DNA from: Lepus europaeus
Taxonomy: Eukaryota > Chordata > Mammalia > Lagomorpha > Leporidae
Assembly (NCBI RefSeq): GCF_033115175.1
Contig: NC_084827.1
Location: 60,201,201 to 60,265,200, forward strand
Direction: 5' to 3'
Length of the DNA stretch: 64,000 nucleotides
Position numbers and translations under genes: made by a program. This document shows, one piece after another, positions 35,866 through 45,759 of this stretch (the first letter of the stretch is position 1; the number at the start of each line of letters is the position of its first letter). Below the pieces are notes generated by a model. That model had not been told where the DNA came from and made no database searches. It was given only the letters and a program-made list of their open reading frames with translations.

Positions 35866-35878
35866 TCCTTATACTTTT

Positions 35879-36140
35879 ATTGTTCAGATGTCATTCTTCA
35901 TATTTTGTTTGGTTCTTTGTTGGTGTTTCTATTTAGCTCTTTGAGAATACTAAAGACAGTTGTTTTAAGTCCCGTCCAGTTACTGAATCCTGTTTCTTTT
36001 AGAATTTGTTCTGGAGGTTTGTTTTTCTATTTTTAAAAGGGCTTCCTTTCCTTTTCTATTTGTTCGTCTTCTGATCTTCTCTGAAAACTGGGCATTTGAC
36101 AAAACAGCCCCTGCCCCAGTCTTTGCATATTAGCTCTGCA
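35879..36140 (-). mobile_element. HAL1/ancient L1 relic, antisense (left part)
   Basis: Continues the 32360-33153 element on the other side of the WEE2 retrocopy: GTTTGGTTCTTTGTTGGTGT, CTGGAGGTTTGTTTTTC and AAAACTGGGCATTTGAC are familiar HAL1-type text in reverse orientation. Confidence 0.65.
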
Positions 36141-36644
36141 TACTGGAAGGACTTCACTAATTGGCTCAGCACAAAGATTCATACTTTGAAAGAACATGCC
36201 TTTCTGGGAATGCGTCTACCCTGAGCCTCTGTGTGTGCTGTTTTCTCAATGTATCCTTTTATGCAAGCATTTCCTATGTGCTAATTTCCCCCATAAAGTT
36301 CACCCTTCCCTGCCTCAGGGCCTTTTACGTTCCAGACACTCCTCTGCATACTGTAAACTCCTGTGTTTAGGAAACTATAGCTCTCTATCCCCTTTGCAGT
36401 TGTCAAGTGCTGTTGTGCCACACACCGCCCTATGCGGCCTCCAAGATGAAGTCCCAACTATGCCTCCGTTATCCACTGAGCTCTCAGGCAGTGAGACAGC
36501 AATCAGTCCCGTGGACAGCAGGGGACAAACCAAACATTGTAAGTAAGTTCCCATGTTTTCATTCAATCTCAAGAAGTAAACTCACAATGGGGCAGCTTCT
36601 TCTTGTGATGTTGCTTCCCGGATGGATGTGGCAAGGATGAACAC
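36141..36644. other. Unassigned sequence
   Basis: A plus-strand frame of 116 codons (36196-36546) has no recognised domain and no splice or promoter context. Treated as chance. Confidence 0.35.
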
Positions 36645-36658
36645 AAAAGGTCCTTGTG

Positions 36659-37003
36659 GGCCGGCGCCGTGGCTCAACAGGCTAATCCTCCGCCTTGCGG
36701 CGCCGGCACACCGGGTTCTAGTCCCGGTCGGGGCACTGATCCTGTCCCGGTTGCCCCTCTTCCAGTCCAGCTCTCTGCTGTGGCCAGGGAGTGCAGTGGA
36801 GGATGGCCCAAGTGCTTGGGCCCTGCACCCCATGGGAGACCAGGAGAAGCACCTGGCTCCTGCCATCGGAACAGCGCGGTGCGCTGGCCGCAGCGCGCTA
36901 CCGCGGCGGCCATTGGAGGGTGAACCAACGGCAAAAGGAAGACCTTTCTCTCTGTCTCTCTCTCACTGTCCACTCTGCCTGTCAAAAAAAAAAAAAAAAA
37001 AAA
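36659..37003 (+). repeat. Young full-length CSINE, sense, perfect target duplication
   Basis: GGCCGGCGCCGTGGCTCAAC head (A-box region), GGGTTCTAGTCCCGGTCGGG (B-box), CGCAGCGCGCTACCGCGGCG, CTGCCTGTC and a pure A-tail. AAAAGGTCCTTGTG is duplicated exactly at 36645-36658 and 37004-37017. The CpG content and intact tail make it the youngest complete SINE here. Pol III internal promoter motifs look intact. Confidence 0.96.
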
Positions 37004-37204
37004 AAAAGGTCCTTGTGTTTTGAGTGTGTTTATCGTTGTGAGACATTCGCATGGTAGCCGCAGAGACTTTGCTGGTTTCCAGAGCTCCCACAGAGCCATG
37101 CTGGTGATCTATTTTTTTTTTTTTTTTTTTTTTTTTTAGTGAAATTTCCAAATGGGAGCTTGACCTAGAGCCTCCTCTTCCACCATATTAAAAATGTCAC
37201 CCTT

Positions 37205-37526
37205 CAGCGCTGGTGCTGTGGTAAAACCACCACCTGCAGTGTTGACAAACCATACAGGCACTGGTTCAAGTCCCAGCTGTTCAACTTCTGATCCATTCTG
37301 CTATGGCCTGGGAAAGCAGTAGAAGATGGCCCAATTCCTTGGGCTCCAGCACCCCCGTGGGAGACCGAAGAAGCTCCTGCCTCCTGACTTTGGATCAGGA
37401 CAGCTCTGGCCATTGCAGCCATCTGTGGAGTGAAGCAGCAGATGGAAGACCTCTATCTCTCTGTCTGCCTCTATCTCTTGGTATCTCTAACTTTCAAATA
37501 AATAAATAAATCTTTGGGAAAAAAAA
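37205..37526 (+). repeat. CSINE, sense
   Basis: AGCGCTGGTGCTGTGGTAAAAC head to TTTCAAATAAATAAATAAATC. Flanked by GTCACCCT on both sides. A T26 tract at 37112-37137 lies just upstream. Confidence 0.9.
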
Positions 37527-37599
37527 GTCACCCTACTTACATGAATTACTTTTGTAAGTATATGAGATCTTGGAAACTAATGGTTACCTTCCAAATTGA

Positions 37600-37840
37600 C
37601 GACATTTAGATTTGGCAGGCTCCAGCTTTTGTTTGGAGCAAAAATAATTGATAACAGAACAGATGGTCAATAAGTGGAGTAGAGTTGAAGAGGCAAGAGG
37701 AATAGAGCAAAGGAAGAAGAGTTGGAACTTAGGGAGGGAGGCTCTGGTAGGAAGAATCACTATGTTCCTAAAATTGTACTTACAAAATGAATGAAGTTTG
37801 TATTCCTTACATAAAGGGTTTCTAGGAGAAAAAAAAAAAA
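37600..37840 (+). mobile_element. L1 3' end fragment, sense
   Basis: AGAATCACTATGTTCCTAAA, TTGTACTTACAAAATGAATG and TTCCTTACATAAAGGG match (in reverse) the L1 3' ends at 5090, 19105 and 59300. A pure A-run follows. Confidence 0.7.
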
Positions 37841-38134
37841 GAATTCGAACTTAGCATTTTTTCAGGAATTTCAAAAAGAATGCAGGGGTAGAATTGCCCA
37901 TGCTGCTGATTCAGAAAGTGAGTATAAATTGCTGCAGCCATGGATGTTCTTACCACATAGAGAGATTATAAAGTTTAATAGAAAATGTCTTAACCTCAAC
38001 GTAAATTAAAATTAATTATGATATCTGTAATGGTGCATGATAGAGTGAGATCCATTCATTGAAGATGATAAGTTTGTGGAAACTATCCTGTGAAACCTGC
38101 AATAGAGAAGATAAGCCTGTGTCTCTTCCATTCA

Positions 38135-38520
38135 TTGGTGCATTCATTCACTCAATAAATATCCACTGAGTTCCTGCTGTGATTCAGGCCCTGGGCATAG
38201 CATATGGCAATTAATGGGTTCCCTGCTGACCATATGCATCTTCTTAATGCATAAGGAAGAGAGAGTAGCATTTTAATTAGCCAGACAGCTCCCTGTAAGT
38301 TACAACTATGTGTGAAATGAAGGACAGGTACACCATGAAATGAGAATATGTAGAAAAGGAGACTTCTCTCAAGTGTAAGATTAAGGAAATATTGCCTGAG
38401 AAGGTAATGTTTGGGTGTAGATTGAGAAGGAGAAGAATAATAAATGCAATAAGTGATAGGGCAATGGTTTGGGGTTGAGAATGATATAATCTAAAGCCTT
38501 GAGATAGAAAATAAAACATC
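38135..38520 (-). repeat. L2 (LINE-2) relic, antisense
   Basis: GCATTCATTCACTCAATAAA, GAGTTCCTGCTGTGATTCAG, GCCCTGGGCATAGCA and a later GAAATATTGCCTGAGAAGG follow the complement of the L2 3' end. Ancient. Confidence 0.65.
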
Positions 38521-38683
38521 ATGTTGAAATACAGTGAAATCCAGAGTATTTAGATCAAACATGATAGGGGCTTAGAGAGTGCTCCACTTGAGGCCCCCAT
38601 ACTCAATGAGTTATATGATTCATTAGCATCTACAGCTAAGAATCTTAAATTGTCTTAAGGAAATCATTAATGAACATTTAAAA

Positions 38684-39031
38684 ATACATTTACTTATTTA
38701 TTTATTTTTATTTCTTTATTTATGTATTTGAAAGGCAGAGTCACAGAAAGAGAATGAGAGACAAAAAGAAAGAGATCTTTCTGCTGGTTCCCTCCTCAAA
38801 TGGAGGCAACAGCCAGGTCTGGGCCAGGAGAAGCAAGGGCCTGGAAATCCATCCAGCTCTCCTACATGGGTGGCAGAGCCTAACAACTTGGGCCATCTTC
38901 TACTGCTTTCCCAAGTGCATTAGCAGGGAGCTGGATTGGAAGCAGAGCAGCCTAGACTCAGAGTAGTGCTCATATGAAATGCCCACATCTCAGGCAGCTG
39001 CTTAACATGCTGTGCCACAAAAACCAGCCCC
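38684..39031 (-). repeat. CSINE, antisense
   Basis: (TTTA)n, GTATTTGAAAGGCAGAGTCA, TTGGGCCATCTTCTACTGC, and an end at CCACAAAAACCAGCCCC. Confidence 0.9.
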
Positions 39032-39047
39032 AGGTAAATGCATTTTT

Positions 39048-39334
39048 TAAGAATTATTTATTTATTTGAAAGGCAGAGTTACAGAGAGAGGAAGGCTGTT
39101 TCAAGCCCAGATGGCCACAACCAAGCCAAAGCCAGGAGCCTGGAACTCTCGTCAGGTCTCTCATGTGGGTGATGGGGCCCCAAGTACTTGGGCCATATAC
39201 CTCCTGCTTTCCAAGGGACACTAAGAAGGAGCTAGATCAGATGTGAAGAAGAGCCATGGGGCCTCAAACTGCCGCCATAAGGGATAACCCTGCTGCAAGT
39301 GGTATTTTAATTCATTATACCACAACCCTGGCCC
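39048..39334 (-). repeat. CSINE, antisense, lacking part of the CT zone
   Basis: GAATTATTTATTTATTTGAAAG, GGCAGAGTTACAGAGAGAGG, TCTCATGTGGGTGATGGGG, ending CCACAACCCTGGCCC. Only 17 bases from the previous SINE. Confidence 0.88.
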
Positions 39335-39839
39335 TAGAGGAATGAACTTTAAGCTGGGGAGGAAGATGAATATGAAGATAGAAATGGACATATAATAATG
39401 AGATATAATACTGGCAACCAGGTACAATGTGGATTTGATGTGATGAAGTGTTATACAGGAAGTGAAGACAAGAGGACGCTGCCTCAGTCTAGGTGAAAGC
39501 AATTGCATAGGCTGAAAAAAGAGAGTGGTGAAAGTGGCAAAAAGGTGGACAAAGTGGCAAGATCTATAACAGCTAAGATGATGACCTGCTGGTGGAATGG
39601 AAATGGAAACCAAAAAGAGGAGGTGTTAATTCATTCAAAGATTTGTATTTTTCATTATTGGTTAGATAATATTGATGTTGCAAATTATTTCAATAGGGAC
39701 ATTAGAAAAATCCTTGTTTTAAATAGGTTTTAATGTTTTATAATTCATTTCCCTTTTTCTTCTAAAACTAAGATAACTACATTTCCATTTTTTGGCCATT
39801 TTTAAAAATAAATTGTAATTCCAAAATGTTTTCAAATTT

Positions 39840-39927
39840 TTAAAATGAAAGCTGTGAAGTAGTAAAGTAGTATAAAGAGTTCTTGTATAACCATAGATGG
39901 ATTCCCCTACTATTAACATCCTATATT
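39840..39927 (-). mobile_element. Old L1 3'UTR relic, antisense (split by LTR)
   Basis: AAAGAGTTCTTGTATAACCA and CCCCTACTATTAACATCC resemble the common L1M 3'UTR in reverse. Similar text resumes at 40382 and again near 40655-40700. Confidence 0.45.
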
Positions 39928-40038
39928 TGTTAGCCATCACAAAGCACACCAAACACCGGAGTAGGGGCAAGGGTTTATTGGGGGAAACTCAGCAGACTGG
40001 AGGGGAGGGATGAAGAAGGATAAGAGAGAGAAAGAGAG

Positions 40039-40078
<40 letters not shown>

Positions 40079-40381
40079 AGAGAGACAAGAGGAGGAGAGG
40101 AGCCAAGAGAGCAGGAGAGAAGAGCCAAGGGAGGAGAGCGAGCAGGAGAGCGCAGAGCAGGAGAGAAGAGCCAAGAGAGCCACGTGTGCAGGAGCAGGTC
40201 CTTTTAAACCTTTGCCCGAGGGCAGGCAGGGAAGCAGGAGCAGCGAATACCATTATGATGGCGGTGGAGTTTGACAACAGCGGTTGGGCCATGCAGCCAC
40301 CTGGCTTCCAGCAATGGCGGCAGGGGCTAGAGCCTAGGATGTAGATAGCGCCATAGATAAAACTGGGCCAGTTTCCTAACA
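39928..40381 (-). mobile_element. Solo endogenous retrovirus LTR, antisense
   Basis: The 454-bp segment starts TGTTAG and ends CTAACA (inverted termini), with ATATT duplicated at 39923-39927 and 40382-40386. Read on the minus strand it has U3, a TATA-like TTTAAAAGG at about 40198-40206, a pyrimidine-rich transcribed part and AATAAACCC (complement around 39973-39980) before the 3' end. No internal viral genes accompany it, so it is the remnant of LTR-LTR recombination. The 5-bp duplication fits ERV3/ERVL or other 5-bp integrating groups; class not assigned. Confidence 0.88.
40030..40090. repeat. (GA)n-rich simple repeat within the LTR
   Basis: GA units at about 40043-40070 with interrupted GAGA/AGGAG text to 40165. 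On the LTR's own strand this is a CT-rich R/U5 stretch with GGCTCTTCTCTCCTGCTC-like subrepeats. Confidence 0.8.
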
Positions 40382-40436
40382 ATATTAATGTGATATATTT
40401 ACCATATTGATAAACCACACCCAAAATCTCATGCTA

Positions 40437-40439
<3 letters not shown>

Positions 40440-40511
<72 letters not shown>

Positions 40512-40640
40512 GCTGGTATCCCATATGGGTATATATATATATATATATATATGTCATCTTTAACGAATTTGTCATCTTTAATGCATGCTAGCTTTATATA
40601 TATGTATAAAATATTTATGTAATATATAAAATATATAAAA
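40440..40640. repeat. Compound (TA)n microsatellite with a SINE snippet
   Basis: (TA)n at 40441-40476, CACACACACA, (TA)n again, then ATGCTGGTATCCCATATGGG, (TA)n, and a direct repeat of CATGCTAGCTTTATATATAT (40431 and 40583). TGTCATCTTTAA occurs twice (40551, 40570). Confidence 0.9.
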
Positions 40641-40711
40641 TGTAAATATATATATTTGTAATTTTTAATGAACCACCACATTTCCCAGCACATTAGATAT
40701 AAAGAGTTGTT

Positions 40712-40717
40712 GTGCTC

Positions 40718-40748
<31 letters not shown>

Positions 40749-40820
40749 AATACAGAGAAGATTAGCATGGCCCCTGAGCAAGGATGACACACAAATTTGT
40801 GAAGTGTTCCATAATTTTTT
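40712..40820 (+). pseudogene. U6 snRNA copy (5' half of a U6-L1 chimera)
   Basis: GTGCTCGCTTCGGCAGCACA through TTCCATAATTTTTT follows the full U6 snRNA. Differences are mostly at CpGs (GGAACAATAC, CCCTGAGCAAGG, GACACACAAATTTGTG). The ACAGAGA and AGATTAGCA regions are intact. U6 is the catalytic spliceosomal snRNA; upstream PSE/TATA elements of a real U6 gene are not visible, so it is a retroposed copy. Confidence 0.95.
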
Positions 40821-41053
40821 GTGTTTCTGTGTGGGTGCAAACTGATGAAATCTTTACTTAATATACACTAAATCGATCTTCTGTATATAAAGATAATTGA
40901 AAATGAATCTTGATGTGAATGGAATGGGAGAGGGAGCAGGAGATGGGAGGGGTGCAAGTGGGAGGGAAATTATGGGGGGGAAAGCCATTGTAATCCATAA
41001 ACTGTACTTTGGAAATTTATATTTACTAAATAAAAAAATAGATTCATAAAAAA
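40712..41053 (+). mobile_element. U6-L1 chimeric retrotransposition insert
   Basis: The U6 copy is joined directly at about 40820 to the last ~230 nt of an L1 3'UTR (GTGTTTCTGTGTGGGTGCAA to TTACTAAATAAAAAAATAG). The L1 part is collinear with 24153-24368. AAAGAGTTGTTG is duplicated at 40701-40712 and 41054-41065. One insertion event therefore delivered both parts. Confidence 0.95.
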
Positions 41054-41128
41054 AAAGAGTTGTTGATTCTGGCAACTCCCACTTCTGGTGCCTATAAAGT
41101 CTTCTATGAACTCCCTGTCTCTCTCTTT

Positions 41129-41445
41129 AAAAAAAAAAAATTATTTATTTATTTGAAAGGCGGGGAGGGGGGGTTCTTCTATCTGCTGGTTCACTCCCCA
41201 GATGGCCATGTTGGGTGAAGCTGGGCTGATTCAAAGCCAGAAGCCAGGAGCCAAGAGCCAGGAACTTCTTCTGGGTCTCCCATGTGGGTTCAGGGGCCCA
41301 AGGACTTGGGCCACCCTCTACTGCTTTCCCAGGCCATAGCAGAGAGCTGGATGGGAAGTGGAGCAGCCGGGTCTCAAACCAGAACCCATATGGGATACCA
41401 GCACTGTAGGCGGCAGCTTTACCCACTATGTCATGGTGCCAGCAC
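41129..41445 (-). repeat. CSINE, antisense
   Basis: A-rich start, TTATTTATTTATTTGAAAGG, CGGGGAGGGGGGG in place of the usual GAGA zone, ending CATGGTGCCAGCACCC. CTCCCTG occurs on both flanks. Confidence 0.9.
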
Positions 41446-42904
41446 CCCTCCCTGCGTCTTTTCTCCCACTTTATAGGTTTGAACACCTCAGACACCCAAA
41501 GCACAGAGGCCTACATTGGAACAAGGCAGAAATCATAAGACACCACTTACAGAATAGCTGTTCAATGCCTATCAAATTTCATTTGAGCTACAAATGTACA
41601 TTATAATGTTAAGTGATTGAGAAATGCAAGTGCACTTGTCACCTCATTGTAGATTTGAAAGAGCCTTCAAGATATCCTTGCCATACACTCACAGAATGTG
41701 CCTTTAAATAGAGATGTTAAGTCTGAAACGGTATCTGGGAATTGTCAGTATGTTGATGATAATTAAAACTATGAGTCCGCATGGAATTTTCTGGTAAGTC
41801 AATATAAAGTGGAAAGACGGGAAAGTGTTTTATACCACTGAAAACTACTGAGAAAGCAAATGAGATGCCATCTAAAAAATATGCCTTGCATTTAAGGGCA
41901 AGGAGGCAATTGATCTTGAGAAAAATATTCCTAAAATGGTTATTTTGAGAAGCAGATCAAAGTTAAGGAATGGAAAGTGATCAAACTGAAACAATACAGG
42001 TATTGCTCAAGAATTTTGACTTTGGAAATGAAGAGAGAGTGCATTCTCTTTTCATATGGGAAATAACTAAGTAGGCTTTAATATTGAAGATTTATTTAAA
42101 GTGGATTTAAAAACCTGCAACAAGTGGTCAATATTTAAGGGTTCTGAGAAGATTGGGAGCTGTGAGATGCAAAGGACTTACAGAAGAATTGATCATGGCT
42201 AAGCAGAGGGGGAGCTCCTACATTGCACTCATAAGAAAGAGGAGAATTAATCTGCAGGCTAGTTGGCAGAAAATGGAGGATGTACCTTCTCTCCTATCTG
42301 TGCTATGGAAAGTATGAGCATTTGACATGCGCTGATAGAAGGTAGGGAAAAAATCTTGAGGACCTTGAGGGAAGCAGAGAAGTGATAAATTGCCCGGAGA
42401 AGCATGGCTTGAAGTATTCAGGGCAATAAAAATGCTTCCATAATTTCAACTAGAAATTTCCTCCTTCAGGATTAATTCCAGGGAAACAATAGATACATAC
42501 AACACCTCATTCACAGTTATATTTTTAGTACAGTGTTATATATGATTGGGGAAAAAAGGAAACAATCAAAATAGTGGAGAAGAAAAAGGTGATTCAGTGA
42601 ATTATAGAATAAATTTGAAGTATGGACCAATACACATTCATTAAATTGTATAAGAATGCTTAAAACACAGGAAAATGTGCTTTATTATCTTAAATGAAAG
42701 TTCAATTTTAAAATTTGCATGAATGGGAACTATGAGACTGAAATGTAATTACTAAAGTCTTTAACAATGACTGTATCTTGGCCATGAGATAATGGATATT
42801 TGTTTTGCATACATTGTATAATCAACATGTTACAGTGAACAAATATTGCTTTACACACATGCACACACACACACAAAGTCTATCTCATATATCTTTTAAT
42901 TTTC
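41446..42904. other. Unassigned sequence
   Basis: About 1.5 kb without recognised repeats or coding frames; a short (CA)n run at 42856-42875. Confidence 0.4.
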
Positions 42905-43185
42905 ATTTTTAACATTTTTGGTTGTTTATTTGAGAAGCAGAGAGATAAAGAGACACAGGAGCTCCTGTCTGGCTGGTTCTAATGCCCACAATGATCAAAG
43001 TTAAGAGATAAATCTTACTTCAAGTCTCCTGTGAACGGCAGGACTCTGACTACTTCATCAGCATAATTTCCCAGGTCTCCATTAACAGGAAGCTGCAGTC
43101 AGGAGCTGGAGCCGGAAGACAAACTAATATACTCCAATGCAGAACAGAGACTCTTAAAGGCTAGGCCATACACTCACCACCAATT
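42905..43185 (-). repeat. Old diverged SINE, antisense
   Basis: GTTTATTTGAGAAGCAGAGAG, AGACACAGGAGCTCCTGTCT, CCCAGGTCTCCATTAACAGG. A C-repeat relative with heavy decay. Confidence 0.65.
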
Positions 43186-43896
43186 TTTCCCTTTAACATT
43201 AATTCAGGCTTTCATAAAAGAAGCAAGAATGCTACAAACAACTTTTTTTTACTATTCACTAGGAATCATTAAAACGCCAACAATTCACTATTTTATTTTT
43301 TTCTACACACACATGCATTTTTCTGAATGAAATTCCCTTTATCCCAAAGAACCTTATGCTTTCTAAAACTATGAAAATAGTGTGTAGACTCTTCAAAGTT
43401 TCACACATTGGAATTATCCACTCTTGATTCCTCACATAAACACTGATTGCTAAAAGGTGGCCAAATGGTAATCTTGTAAAATCATTATTCCTTCTCTATT
43501 CATCTCTATACTATAACAAAGAGCTTCATTATCTAATTATCTAACATATTTGTATATGTGCGCATGTATATGTCTGTATATCAGTGTGGACTCATGAGTT
43601 CTGATTTTATTTGGTGGATTATAATCCATTAACATCATTTTGCTTGCTGATCAGTTGGTTTCCTACTTGACCAGTAAAATTTTTCTAAATTGTTTTTTCC
43701 TTCTGAGTTTTCACAATTCTCCTCAAGCTGTCTTTAACTTTCTGAAGTGAGAAGATACACCATTTCCTAAATCAGAGCAATGGCTTCTTTCAGTGAACAA
43801 TGATACTAAAATTTGGGTGCTACATTAATATGGGGATGTCACTGTTCCTAGACCCTCCAGGTTCTTTAAAGAACTAGGAAATCCATCATCTATCTA
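43186..43896. other. Unassigned sequence
   Basis: AT-rich, no feature recognised. Confidence 0.4.
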
Positions 43897-43901
43897 TCAC
43901 A

Positions 43902-44247
43902 TTTATTTTATTTTATTTTAAAGATTTATTTATTTTGCTTGAAAGTCACAGTTACACAGAGAGAGGAGAGGCAAAAAGAGAGAGAGAGGTCTTCCATCTA
44001 CTGGTTCATTCCCCAGTTGGCTGCAAGGGCCAGAGCTGCGCTGATCTGAAGCCAGGAGCCAGGAGCTTCTTTCTGAACTCCCATGCGGGTACAGGGGCCC
44101 AAGGACTTGGGCTATCTTCTACTGCTTTCCCAGGCCATAGCTGAGAGCTGGATCGGAAGTAGAGCAGCCGGGTCTCAAACCGGTACCCATATAGGATGCC
44201 AGCACTTCAGGCAGCAGCTTTGCCGGCTATGCCACAGCACCAGCCCC
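43902..44247 (-). repeat. CSINE, antisense
   Basis: (TTTTA)n, AAAGATTTATTTATTTTGC, CTTGAAAGTCACAGTTACAC, ending GCCACAGCACCAGCCC. Flanks share CACATTTATTTT-like text. Confidence 0.92.
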
Positions 44248-44560
44248 TCTATTACATTTATTTTTAAAACTTTGAAGTTATACTGATATCTGAAATTCTA
44301 ATCCAACATCAAAGGATTTGATTTTACCTTATCTGTTTTCATAAATACAACTTTTTTTTTTTTTTTTTCTGACATGGAGAACGGGGTTTGATTCTTAACT
44401 TAGGGGAAGAACACTGGGACCTAAATTCTGGTCTTGTAACTTAGCAGAGACTAGAGATCAAGCGATTTTCAATTCACTCCCCAAGAATCACATCTTATTC
44501 TGCTTTGCAGTGTCTGTGAGTTCCTCAAGCACATGAAACATGGCTGTCGCTGTTTCTTTA

Positions 44561-44868
44561 TAAAATTTTACCTACTTTATTACTTGTGTGAAAGGGAGAG
44601 AGAACAAGAGGGAGAGAGATTTCCCATCCACTGTTTTACTCCCTCACTCAGTGAAGGTGGACAAGGCAGAAACTGGCATCTTGGAACTCAATCCAGCTGC
44701 CCTACATGCGTATTAGGGACCCATGTACTTGAGTAGTTACCCTCCACCTTCCAGGGTACATGTTAGTGAGAAATTGGAATTGTCAATGAAACAGGAACTC
44801 AAATCCAGACCTTCTGATACGTGATGTAGGTATCCCAAGTGGGATGTTAACTGCTATGCCCAGCTCCC
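44561..44868 (-). repeat. Old CSINE, antisense
   Basis: TACCTACTTTATTACTTGTGTG, AAAGGGAGAGAGAACAAGAG, GTACTTGAGTAGTTACCC, ending TGCTATGCCCAGCTCCC. Confidence 0.8.
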
Positions 44869-45072
44869 ACTGCTACAAATAATACATCTATTCAATAATT
44901 TTGTAGTAGAGAATTCTAGAAGAGTGTTAGAAAGACAGTCCTTGGAATTAGGCTTTCACTAAAAGCAAAAACTTCTCAGTTTATTAATCAAATTATGTGG
45001 GCAAAGTCAAGAGGAAATGGTAGCCCAGATATCTTTTTTTAAACTTAAAAAAAAAAAAAACTTATTCTGAGC

Positions 45073-45334
45073 TAAAAGATTTATTTAGATATTTGAAAGG
45101 CAGAGATACAGAGAGGCAGAGGCAGAGCAGGAGCAAGAGCAAGAGCAAGAGCGAGAGAGAAAGTCTTTCTTCTGCTGGTTCACTCCCCAAGCGGTTGCAA
45201 AGGCTGAAGCTGGGCCTATCAGAAGCCAGGAGCTTCCTCTGGGTCTCCCACATGGGTGCAGGGGCCCAAGCACTTGGGCCATCCTCTAGTGCTGTCCCAA
45301 GCCATAGCAGACAGCTCCATTGAAAGTGGAGCAG
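45073..45334 (-). repeat. CSINE, antisense, split by a nested SINE (part 1)
   Basis: GATTTATTTAGATATTTGAAAG, an expanded (GAGCAA)n-type zone at 45125-45155, and TTGGGCCATCCTCTAGTGC, interrupted at GAAAGTGGAGCAG. It resumes at 45648. Confidence 0.9.
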
Positions 45335-45634
45335 GGCCGGTGCTGTGGCTAACTTGGTTAATCCTCCGCCTGCGGCGCCGGCATCTCATATGGGTGCCGG
45401 GTTCTAGTCCCAGTCGCTCCTCTTCCAGCCCAGCTCTCTGCTGTGACCCGGGAAGGTAGTGGAGGATGGCCCCACACGGGAGACCAGGAGGAAGTACCTG
45501 GCTCCTGGCTTCGGATCAGGGTAGCTCTGGCCATAGTGGACATTTGGGGGTTGAATCAACGGAAGGAAGACCTTTCTTTCTGTCTCTCTCTCACTGTCCA
45601 ACTCTATCTGTCAAATAAAAAAAATAAAAAGAAA
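45335..45634 (+). repeat. CSINE, sense, inserted in an antisense CSINE
   Basis: GGCCGGTGCTGTGGCTAACT head, AATCCTCCGCCTGCGGCGCC, CTATCTGTCAAATAAAAAAAAT tail. GAAAGTGGAGCAG (45322-45334) and GAAAGTGAAGCAG (45635-45647) flank it. Confidence 0.95.
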
Positions 45635-45647
45635 GAAAGTGAAGCAG

Positions 45648-45729
45648 TCAGGACTTGAAGCAGCGCCCATATGGGATACCAGCACTATGAGCAGTGGCTT
45701 TACCAGCTATGTGCCACAGTGTGGACCCC
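45648..45729 (-). repeat. CSINE, antisense (part 2 of the split copy)
   Basis: TCAGGACTTGAAGCAGCGCCC to GTGCCACAGTGTGGACCCC completes the head of the antisense SINE begun at 45073. Confidence 0.9.
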
Positions 45730-45759
45730 TAGAGTAGTTTCAAATTTCCAAAACAAAAA

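Noticed and set aside
36659-36760. A tRNA gene
   Set aside because: A/B-box-like motifs are present, but this is the tRNA-derived head of a CSINE, with no complete cloverleaf or discriminator end.
37112-37137. T26 tract as the tail of an antisense retroposon
   Set aside because: No recognisable body or target duplication next to it; left as a homopolymer.
39975-40424. A 149-codon Leu/Ser-rich minus-strand frame that looks like membrane segments
   Set aside because: It is translation of the CT-rich LTR and (GA)n tract, with no initiation context.
40385-40732. A Tyr-Ile repeat protein
   Set aside because: Translation of the (TA)n microsatellite.
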